A stretch of 64,000 nt of DNA, from NCBI RefSeq assembly GCF_027107535.1, contig NZ_CP114283.1, positions 5,580,001 through 5,644,000 of the forward strand. Direction: 5' to 3'. Shown in pieces: positions 1 through 6,411 of this stretch. The notes beneath the pieces were generated by a model, which ran no database searches, was not told where the DNA came from, and saw nothing but the letters and a program-made list of their open reading frames with translations. The position numbers were made by a program, and so were the translations under genes. The number at the start of each line of letters is the position of its first letter. Position 1 is the first letter of the stretch. This stretch comes from Streptomyces aurantiacus. GTDB lineage: Bacteria; Actinomycetota; Actinomycetes; Streptomycetales; Streptomycetaceae.

Positions 1-698
1 CGGCCGCCCGGCTCCTGCCTCCCTCCGCCGCTCACCCGCTGGGCACGGACTCCCTCGGCCGTGACCTGCTGGCCCGGCTCGGCCACGGGGCGCTGCTCAC
101 GGCCGGCGTGGCCCTCGCCGTCACGGCGATCAGCACCGTCATCGGTCTGCTGATCGGCATGGCGACCCAGGTGGGCGCGGGCCTGACCGAAGTGGTGTCG
201 ACGCTGCCGGCCGTCCTCGCCGGACTGCTGACGACCGCGGTGACCGGGCCATCGGTGTGGGGTGCCGCGTGCGCGGTGTGCGTGGTCGGCTGGAGCCCGT
301 ACGCCGCCCAGGCCGCGGCGCTGCTCGAACAGGAAAGGGCGAGCGGTCACATGCTCGCGTCGATCTCCTTCGGCGCCGGCCGCAGGTATCTGCTGCGCCA
401 CCACCTGCTCCCCGCGGTACTTCCCGCCGTCCTGCGCAACGCCATGCTGCGGCTGCCCACCACGGTCCTTGTCCTGGCCTCCCTCGGCTTCCTCGGTCTG
501 GGCGAGCAGCCACCCACTCCGGAGTGGGGCCGCCTCCTGTCGGAGAACCAGCCGTACGTGGAACTGGCGCCCTGGACCGTGCTGGGTCCGGCCTGTGCTC
601 TCGTCCTGTTGTCCGTCCTCGCCGTATCCGTGTCCGGTACGGCGTCGGAACGCGGCGGCTCCCGGCGCGCCAACGGCAGCCGCCCCGGCAGTGGATGA
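1..698 (+). CDS. ABC transporter permease, DppC/OppC type (5' end outside window)
   Basis: C-terminal part of an inner-membrane permease of the dipeptide/oligopeptide/nickel ABC importer family. Reading begins in frame before the window edge with HPLGTDSLGRDLL, the conserved entry motif of DppC-type permeases. Hydrophobic segments follow, then an EAA-type cytoplasmic loop (SFGAGRRYLLRHHLLP) that contacts the ATPase, then SLGFLGLGEQPPTPEWG, the usual last-loop signature of the family. The substrate cannot be read from this fragment. The partner permease, binding protein and ATPases should lie to the left. A strong palindrome follows the stop, so this is likely the last gene of its operon or a transporter with its ATPase upstream. 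Confidence 0.85.
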   Translation, partial: AARLLPPSAAHPLGTDSLGRDLLARLGHGALLTAGVALAVTAISTVIGLLIGMATQVGAGLTEVVSTLPAVLAGLLTTAVTGPSVWGAACAVCVVGWSPYAAQAAALLEQERASGHMLASISFGAGRRYLLRHHLLPAVLPAVLRNAMLRLPTTVLVLASLGFLGLGEQPPTPEWGRLLSENQPYVELAPWTVLGPACALVLLSVLAVSVSGTASERGGSRRANGSRPGSG

Positions 699-719
699 CC
701 GGGCTGGGGTGTGGCCCAC

Positions 720-747
720 CCCTCCCGCCGCGGCCGCGGCGGGAGGG
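720..747 (+). terminator. Perfect 28-bp palindrome after the permease
   Basis: Two perfectly complementary 14-nt GC arms meet without a loop, 22 nt past the permease stop. There is no T tract, as is common for Streptomyces terminators. It lies between convergent genes and could act in both directions. Confidence 0.6.
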
Positions 748-921
748 CATCGCCGGGGTCCCGCAGCGGTCCGCCGCACGCCCTGACCGGCGTTGTCCCT
801 GACCCGGGCGGTTCCCGGACGGCCCAGTTGACAGCACCACCCCCGCCCCCGTGGGACGAGCGGGACGGCCTTGCGCCCGTTGCGTCGGCGCCGCTCGGAC
901 CGGGGCCGACACCGCGGCTCC

Positions 922-1329
922 TCAGGCGGGGAGCAGCTCCGGGTCGGTGCCGTCGAAGGGCGGATAACTCTCGCCACCGGTTCGCGCGGCCGCCTCGATG
1001 TAACCGGCAAGAGCGTCGCGGGACTGGGCGAGAGCGGCCATCTGGTCGTCAAGCCGCTGCAACCGGGACCGCATCGCGGCCAGCAACTCGGGACACCCGA
1101 GCAGCTCCGGCGCCTCTCCGAGCGCACAGGGCAGCAGGTACGCGATGTCCTCGGAAGACAGACCGGCGCCGAGCAGGTGCCGGATCTGCTTCACCCGCAG
1201 TACCGCGTTCTCGTCGTACTCGCGATATCCGTTGGCGCCGCGGCCCGCCTCCAGCAGCCCCTGAGCCCCGTAGTAGCGCAACTGATGAGTGTGGACTCCC
1301 GTCCGACGACTCAGTTCCCCGATCCGCAT
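922..1329 (-). CDS. MerR family transcriptional regulator
   Basis: A 135-residue one-component regulator. The N-terminus MRIGELSRRTGVHTHQLRYY is the winged HTH of MerR proteins, followed by GLL, the wing region GYREY and a long C-terminal dimerisation helix (about residues 80-125). Two cysteines near residues 67 and 79 (LPCALG, LGCPEL) are common in uncharacterised MerR proteins; no metal or drug ligand can be assigned. It is divergent from the imine-reductase-like gene, and the 49-bp gap has a long-spacer promoter typical of MerR targets. It probably controls that neighbour and itself. Confidence 0.9.
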   Translation of the reverse strand: MRIGELSRRTGVHTHQLRYYGAQGLLEAGRGANGYREYDENAVLRVKQIRHLLGAGLSSEDIAYLLPCALGEAPELLGCPELLAAMRSRLQRLDDQMAALAQSRDALAGYIEAAARTGGESYPPFDGTDPELLPA

Positions 1330-1340
1330 CGCGACCTCGC

Positions 1341-1372
1341 TTGACCTTCACACCGGTATCAACGTTGACGAT
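1341..1372 (+). promoter_or_regulatory. Candidate MerR-type promoter/operator, possibly leaderless
   Basis: A TTGACC -35 box lies at 1341-1346 and a GACGAT -10-like box at 1367-1372. The spacer is 20 bp, the over-long spacing that MerR proteins correct. A perfect TCAACGTTGA palindrome (1359-1368) overlaps the spacer and -10. Transcription would start at or next to the ATG at 1379, which has no purine-rich ribosome site, so a leaderless mRNA is plausible. Confidence 0.5.
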
Positions 1373-1378
1373 GCTGTC

Positions 1379-2263
1379 ATGGACAACAGCACCGAAACAC
1401 CCGTGACCGTCATCGGGCTCGGCCTGATGGGGCAGGCACTCGCCGGCGCGTTCCTCAAGGCCGGGCATCCCACCACCGTATGGAATCGCACGTCCTCCAA
1501 AGCCGACCAACTGGTCGCCGATGGGGCGCGGTTGGCGCCGACCGTCGGTGACGCGCTCAAGGCGGGTCCGCTGACCGTCGTCTGTGTCACCGACTACCCG
1601 GCGCTGTACGAGCTGTTCGGCGCGGACGATGCCGAGTGGGGCGGCACGACGCTGATCAATCTGACCTCGGGAAGCTCGGCCCAGGCCAGGGAAGCTGCCC
1701 GATGGGCCGGGCAGCGTGGTGCCCGCTACCTGGACGGCGCCGTCATGGCCGTCCCGCCGGCCATCGGCACCGCCGAGGCGGTGATTCTGCACAGCGGGCC
1801 CCAGGCGGACTTCGAGGAGCACGAGCCGGCACTCGCCGCGCTCGGCACCCTCACCTACCTGGGAGCCGATCACGGGCTCGCGTCGCTGTACGACGTGGCC
1901 GGCCTGGCCATGATGTGGAGCATCCTCAACGCGTGGCTCCAGGGCACGGCCATGCTCAGGACGGCCGGCGTCGACGCCTCGACGTATGCACCGTTCGCGC
2001 GGCAGATGGCCACCGGCGTCGCCGGATGGCTGCCCGGATACGCCGAGCAGATCGACAAGGGGGTCTTCCCGGCCGAGGTGTCCGCTCTGGAGACCGACGC
2101 ACGGGCGATGGAGCACCTGATCGAGGAGAGCGAGGCAGTGGGAGTGAACACCGAACTGCCGAAGTTGCTCAAGACCATGGCCGACCGGGCGATCGCCGCA
2201 GGACACGGCGGAGAGCAGTATCCCGTACTGATCGAGGAGTTCAGCAGGCTCCGCCACCACTGA
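1379..2263 (+). CDS. NAD(P)-binding 6PGDH-like / imine-reductase-like oxidoreductase
   Basis: A 294-residue protein of the beta-hydroxyacid dehydrogenase / imine reductase superfamily. The N-terminal Rossmann fold shows VIGLGLMGQALAGAFLKAGH (about residues 9-28) and VWNRT at the end of beta-2, where Arg suggests NADPH preference. A helical C-terminal dimer domain follows from about residue 165. Length fits imine reductases (about 290-300). The natural substrate is unknown; reduction of a cyclic imine or a beta-hydroxy acid are both possible. The start is the ATG after the MerR-type promoter; an upstream in-frame extension would overlap the promoter and the regulator gene. Confidence 0.8.
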   Translation: MDNSTETPVTVIGLGLMGQALAGAFLKAGHPTTVWNRTSSKADQLVADGARLAPTVGDALKAGPLTVVCVTDYPALYELFGADDAEWGGTTLINLTSGSSAQAREAARWAGQRGARYLDGAVMAVPPAIGTAEAVILHSGPQADFEEHEPALAALGTLTYLGADHGLASLYDVAGLAMMWSILNAWLQGTAMLRTAGVDASTYAPFARQMATGVAGWLPGYAEQIDKGVFPAEVSALETDARAMEHLIEESEAVGVNTELPKLLKTMADRAIAAGHGGEQYPVLIEEFSRLRHH

Positions 2264-2385
2264 TCGGCTTCGAACGCCAGGATCCAGTGGTCCGGCGGTA
2301 CTTCGCTGTCGTCGCCGGCCATGGAGCGTTTGCGAGTACAGCACCACCGCGCCGACACCGTGAGGGCGCGAGGCGTGCCGGGACC

Positions 2386-2428
2386 GGCGGCTGTCTCCAG
2401 GACCACTGAGATCCTGGAGACAGCCGCC
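2386..2428 (+). terminator. Strong hairpin between convergent genes
   Basis: Perfect 17-nt arms (2386-2402 and 2412-2428) enclose a 9-nt loop. It lies 123 bp past the oxidoreductase stop and also downstream of the minus-strand wall-binding gene and its relic, so it probably works as a bidirectional terminator. Confidence 0.7.
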
Positions 2429-2452
2429 CCACCCCCGTGGGGACCGGTGAGG

Positions 2453-2587
2453 TCAGCAGCTCGTGCGGCGCGGATACCACCAGACGCAGTCCATCGTCCC
2501 CGGGCCTCAGCCCCGGAGCCGGACGAGGCACTGCGCTTCCTTGCCGGCGGTCACCTGCGAGGAGGGAACCACCAGGTCACCTCTGGA
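2453..2587 (-). pseudogene. Decayed partial duplicate of the adjacent peptidoglycan-binding gene
   Basis: Directly after the stop of the neighbouring gene, and in the same frame, the sequence reads VVPSSQVTAGKEAQCLVRLRG, a stop, then GPGTMDCVWW and YPRRTSC, stop. The intact gene has QPSTSQVTAAGKEAQCL, QGYNPGTIDG and WPHLRRLSC in the same order. So this is a tandem copy of its 3' half with an internal stop, point changes and loss of the segment between TIDG and the C-terminus. No ribosome site or start was seen. It is best read as a relic. Confidence 0.75.
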
Positions 2588-3004
2588 TCAGCAGGAGAGC
2601 CGACGCAGGTGGGGCCAGGTCTGCGGACCGACCTTCCCGTCCTCGTCCAGGTTGATGTTGCACGCGTCGTTGACGACACCCTGGAACCTCTTCGCCGCTG
2701 CCGTGGAGTTGCGGCCGAAGATGCCGTCGATCGTCCCCGGGTTGTAGCCCTGGTACTGCAGGAGGCACTGGGCCTCCTTGCCGGCGGCGGTCACCTGCGA
2801 GGTGGAGGGCTGCACGGTGGTGCCGTTGTAGTAGCCGGCGGAGAGCCGGCCGCTGGAGCTCATGGTCACGTCGCACGGGTAGGCGGCGGCCGCGGTGGCG
2901 CCCGCCTCGGCGGCGACAGCGACGCCGCCGGTGGCCGTACCGCCCAGCAGGGTGAGGGAGGCGAGCGTGATCGCGGTGCGCCTGCGAGCTGCGGTGAGTG
3001 TCAT
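2588..3004 (-). CDS. Secreted peptidoglycan-binding-like protein
   Basis: A 138-residue exported protein. A Sec signal peptide spans about residues 1-41 (RRR, then a hydrophobic stretch ending in ATAAAAYP). The mature part starts with an extracellular beta segment containing PCDVT. A PG_binding_1-like domain follows (about 70-135): EAQCLLQYQGYNPGTIDG, FGRNSTAAAKRFQ, then DGKVGPQTW. Four cysteines (44, 80, 115, 138) suggest disulfides. It has no catalytic domain, so it is a wall-associated binding protein rather than a hydrolase. The same domain is fused to an HTH-membrane protein encoded divergently 344 bp away. The ATG start has GGGGG upstream. Confidence 0.8.
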   Translation of the reverse strand: MTLTAARRRTAITLASLTLLGGTATGGVAVAAEAGATAAAAYPCDVTMSSSGRLSAGYYNGTTVQPSTSQVTAAGKEAQCLLQYQGYNPGTIDGIFGRNSTAAAKRFQGVVNDACNINLDEDGKVGPQTWPHLRRLSC

Positions 3005-3348
3005 GGAAGACCCCCGGGGTAGATGTGGTCGATCTGAACATCGGTCGTGTGCGGCGGACGACGCCGGCAAGCCGCGCCGTCCGTCCCAACGACAGCCATG
3101 GTGGAGGGCCGTGATCGCAACAGGCCACAGGACCAGGGCCGGTTGGGACAACGCGGGATGCCTGTCGCCCTGAGCTGCTGGGACGTCACGTGGGACGAAA
3201 CGGCGGCGGGATGTGAGGGCGCCGTGAGGGCGAGCGGCACGAGAGATGTGGAACCTGTGCCCGGACGGCCATATCTCCGTACGCTTAGCCACGCTGCGGC
3301 GCACACAGAGGTGCGATGCACACACAGGGGTGCGAATAAGGGGTTGGC
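3005..3348. other. Divergent intergenic region
   Basis: This 344-bp gap separates the secreted wall-binding gene from the HTH-membrane pair. I find no convincing ORF. It should hold promoters for both directions and contains the short direct repeats listed separately near its right end. Confidence 0.6.
3302..3335 (+). promoter_or_regulatory. 15-bp near-identical direct repeats before the HTH-membrane operon
   Basis: CACACAGAGGTGCGA (3302-3316) and CACACAGGGGTGCGA (3321-3335) match at 14 of 15 positions with a 19-bp period. They end 13 bp before the ATG, beside the ribosome site. The period, just under two helical turns, suits a regulator binding one face of the DNA. The obvious candidates are the two HTH proteins encoded immediately downstream. 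Confidence 0.45.
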
Positions 3349-4194
3349 ATGTCGCGTTGGAAGGCGCTGCCCGAGGCGCTGGATCCTCGGGTCCGGCAAC
3401 TCGTGGTGCAGCTCCGGCAGTTGAAGGACCACAGCGGGCTGAGTCTGGCCGCACTGGCGAGCAGGACCGCCTACAGCAAGTCGTCCTGGGAGCGTTACCT
3501 CAACGGCAAGGTCGTGCCGCCCCGGCAGGCCGTCGAGACCATGGCGGACGTGTGCGGCGGTGACCGGATCAACCTGACGGCGCTGTGGGAGGTGGCCAGT
3601 TCCGCCGTCGTGCCGGAGCCCGCAGCACCGGGTCCGCAGGAGCATCCGCAGCAACAAACGGAACCGCGGGCGGACGAAGCAGACCCGGCGCACGAGCAGA
3701 CGCAAGGGCCCGTCCACACTCGAGGCACGGCATCGCCGTCCGAACGGAGGCCCTCCGGGCGGCCCCTCCGCAGGGGCCCGCTGGCCGCCGCGGTGGCCCT
3801 CGTGCTGGTGCTCGCTGCGGCGGCCCTGTCGGCCGCACAGCCGTGGGAGGAGCCGTCGGCAGAGCCGCGCAAGGAGGCCAGGAGCACGGCCGTTCCGACT
3901 TCCACCTACTCCGCGCGGACGTTCCCCTGTCACTTCACGGTGCGCGACGGCCTCCTGTACGCCGGGCACAGCACGACCGTGACCGACGAGTACGGCGTGG
4001 GAACGACCGTCGAGGCGGTCGCGGAGGTGCAGTGCCTGGTCAAGAGGCACGGCTTCGACCCGAAAGGCGTCGACGCGTCGTTCGGGCCCAACACCAGGGC
4101 CGCGGTGCAGCGGTTCCAGCGGTCCCGTCACCTCGACGACGACGGCATCGTCGGCCCGAAGACCTGGCTAGCGCTCAGGAAACCGGGTGACTGA
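3349..4194 (+). CDS. Membrane-anchored HTH protein with extracellular peptidoglycan-binding domain
   Basis: A 281-residue predicted transmembrane one-component regulator. An XRE-type helix-turn-helix lies at about 28-60 (LSLAALASRTAYSKSSWERY). A Pro/Gln/Glu-rich cytoplasmic linker runs over 86-140 and a single membrane helix over 144-163. The outside part (about 190-278) carries PCHFT, EVQCLVKRHGFDPKGVD, FGPNTRAAVQRFQ and DGIVGPKTW. This outer domain matches that of the secreted protein at 2588-3004 step by step. The arrangement implies sensing of wall material or of a wall-bound partner, with DNA binding inside the cell; that role is inferred. The stop overlaps the start of the next gene. 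Confidence 0.8.
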   Translation: MSRWKALPEALDPRVRQLVVQLRQLKDHSGLSLAALASRTAYSKSSWERYLNGKVVPPRQAVETMADVCGGDRINLTALWEVASSAVVPEPAAPGPQEHPQQQTEPRADEADPAHEQTQGPVHTRGTASPSERRPSGRPLRRGPLAAAVALVLVLAAAALSAAQPWEEPSAEPRKEARSTAVPTSTYSARTFPCHFTVRDGLLYAGHSTTVTDEYGVGTTVEAVAEVQCLVKRHGFDPKGVDASFGPNTRAAVQRFQRSRHLDDDGIVGPKTWLALRKPGD

Positions 4195-5071
4195 GAGCGC
4201 CCGGCCACTCCCGAAGGGCACATCGGAGCCGACCGCACCCGAGGTCCGCCACCTCCTGGAACGGCTGCGGGAGGCCAAGGACAGCACCGGTCTGAGCTTC
4301 GCAGCGCTGGCAGCCAGGACCGTGTACAGCAAGTCGTCGTGGGAGCGCTATCTCAACGGCAAGACGCTGCCGCCGCGCGACGCGGTGGAGGCGCTCGCGA
4401 AGCTCAGCGGGGCGGATCCGGCACGGTTGCTGGCGCTGTGGCGGCTCGCCGACCGGGCCTGGAGCGGAAGGGACGCGCGCGACGCCCCGACCGGTGCGGG
4501 GACGGTGCCCGAGACCGCGGTGAACGCCCAGGTGGAGGCCGGCAGCGAGACCAAGGAGGACATCCCGGCGGACGCGCCACCACCGTTCGGGCCGCGGAAA
4601 CGCATCCCGCACCGCAACGCCACCGCCGTCGCCGCGGCGGGGGCCGTGCTGGCCGCCGCACTCGGCACGGGAACCTGGGCGTGGTCGCGCGGCGGCGGGC
4701 AGGAAGAGGCGGCGCCGCGGCTGAGCACGGGGCCGTGCCGGGGGGAGAGCTGCACGGGCCGCAACTCCGAACAGCAGGACACGGACTGCTGGACGGATGC
4801 GGGCACACGGGCGCAACGGGAGATCGCCGGGCGAATCGTGGAACTGCGCGTCAGTTCCACGTGCCGGGCGGCGTGGGGCCGGATCGTCGAACCGCGGCCC
4901 GGGGACCGGGTGCGGGTCGAGACCGCGGACGAGCGGCAGCAGTCACGGCAGGTCACCGTACCGAACCATGTCCTCTACACCCTGATGATCGGAATCGAGC
5001 GGGCGTCCGACGCGCGGGCCTGCTTCGAGTTCGCCGACGGATCGTCGGGGTGTACCTCCTGGGGACGCTGA
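4187..5071 (+). CDS. Membrane-anchored HTH protein with extracellular DUF2690 domain
   Basis: A 294-residue paralogue of the upstream protein. Its N-terminal HTH (about 34-66) shares YSKSSWERYLNGK with its neighbour. A charged linker follows, then one membrane helix (145-165). The extracellular domain (about 183-275) has the DUF2690 pattern: GPCRGESCTG, a central Cys, VELRVSSTCRAAWGRI, PGDRV. Six outer cysteines (184, 189, 201, 226, 279, 289) suggest disulfides. The GTG start overlaps the previous stop by 8 nt, so the two are translated together, and they may dimerise through membrane and HTH regions. The ligand of DUF2690 is unknown to me. Confidence 0.8.
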   Translation: MTESARPLPKGTSEPTAPEVRHLLERLREAKDSTGLSFAALAARTVYSKSSWERYLNGKTLPPRDAVEALAKLSGADPARLLALWRLADRAWSGRDARDAPTGAGTVPETAVNAQVEAGSETKEDIPADAPPPFGPRKRIPHRNATAVAAAGAVLAAALGTGTWAWSRGGGQEEAAPRLSTGPCRGESCTGRNSEQQDTDCWTDAGTRAQREIAGRIVELRVSSTCRAAWGRIVEPRPGDRVRVETADERQQSRQVTVPNHVLYTLMIGIERASDARACFEFADGSSGCTSWGR

Positions 5072-5157
5072 ACACAGGTGGAACCCCGTGGCGTTCGGCC
5101 ATCGGCAAAAGCAGGTGGCGCGCTCCGATCGGTGCCGCGGGGCTACGGTGTCCTCAC

Positions 5158-6348
5158 TCACGTACTCGCTCGTGCCGACCGCCGGAGCAGGTGGACGGCC
5201 GCGGTCGAGACCAGGACGGCCATGCAGGCGATGAACACCAGCCCCGCCTTCTCCAGGCCGATCGGGCCCGTCAGTACGCCCACACCGATCACCGGCACCG
5301 AGATGCCCGCGTAGGCCACCACGAACAGTGTCGAGATCACCGACGCGCGATGGTCGGCGGGAGACGCCCCGGCCACGGCGGACAGCGCCCCGCGAAACGC
5401 CAGCCCCTGCCCGCATCCGCCGACGATCGCGCTCAGCACCACCAGCGGCAGCAGTTCCCACAGGATCGCGCCCGCCAGCAGCGCCAGTCCCGCGAAGAGC
5501 CCGGCGCAGCCCAGCGGCAGCGACCGGTCCACCCCGACCCGGCCGACCGCCAGTTGCCCCGCGGTCGAGGCGAAGAAGGCGAGCGCGACGACGAGCCCGC
5601 TCACGGCGTGGTTGTCCACGTCCAGCGACTGCGCGAGGAACGCCGGGCTCACCGACGTGAACACCCCGAACAGCGCGAACCCCACGAACGAGGCCATCGC
5701 CGCAGGTCCGAAGACCGCCCGCACCTGAGGGGGCAGCCCCGGCCGCTGCGGCCGTACCGTGCGGAGCGGCCGCCGCTCGCGTACGGTCTCCGGCAGCCAC
5801 AGCAGAGCGGCCACCGAGCCGGCCACCAGCACGAGGTGAACGGCGAACGGCAGGTACAACGGTGAGACGGCGTACTGCGCGAGAAGTCCGGCGAGCAGCG
5901 GACCGCAGCCCAGCCCTCCCATGTTGGCGGCGGTCGCCACGAACGTGGCCCGGGAGACACCCCCGGACGGTGCCAACTCCATCACGTACACCGTGGCGGC
6001 ACCGGTGAACAGACCGGCGGACAACCCCGACAACAGCCGGCCTCCGTAGAGCCAGCCCAGCCCGGTGGCACACAGGAAGCAGACGGCGCTCGCCGCTGCG
6101 AATCCGAGGCCCCACAGCAACACCGGCCGTCTGCCCACCGCGTCCGAGGCGTTGCCGGCCAGCAGCAGCACGCCGATGACCCCGAAGGCGTAGACGGCGT
6201 ACACGACGGTCACCGTCAGCTCGGAGAACCCGAACTTCTCCTGATAGAGGCCGTACAGGGGGGTCGGCAGTGTGGTGCCGGCCATGCACACCGCGAACAC
6301 CGCTCCGGCCAGCAGGCACTGGCGCCATCCTCGAGGATCACCGTCCAT
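5158..6348 (-). CDS. MFS transporter
   Basis: A 396-residue twelve-helix major facilitator. The motif-A-like loop between TM2 and TM3 reads GNASDAVGRRPVLLWG. Helices continue through CGPLLAGLLAQ and a cytoplasmic loop with PETVRERRPL. The second half repeats the pattern (GQLAVGRVGVDRS). Short termini and this length fit drug/H+ antiporter-type MFS proteins, but the substrate is not identifiable. It stands alone between convergent and tandem neighbours, and no regulator is attached. Confidence 0.85.
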   Translation of the reverse strand: MDGDPRGWRQCLLAGAVFAVCMAGTTLPTPLYGLYQEKFGFSELTVTVVYAVYAFGVIGVLLLAGNASDAVGRRPVLLWGLGFAAASAVCFLCATGLGWLYGGRLLSGLSAGLFTGAATVYVMELAPSGGVSRATFVATAANMGGLGCGPLLAGLLAQYAVSPLYLPFAVHLVLVAGSVAALLWLPETVRERRPLRTVRPQRPGLPPQVRAVFGPAAMASFVGFALFGVFTSVSPAFLAQSLDVDNHAVSGLVVALAFFASTAGQLAVGRVGVDRSLPLGCAGLFAGLALLAGAILWELLPLVVLSAIVGGCGQGLAFRGALSAVAGASPADHRASVISTLFVVAYAGISVPVIGVGVLTGPIGLEKAGLVFIACMAVLVSTAAVHLLRRSARAST

Positions 6349-6411
6349 GCGCCGACGGTATCCCCCGCCGACCGGCCCGGCCGTCCTGGCGAGGCGCGGC
6401 TCAGGAAAAGA

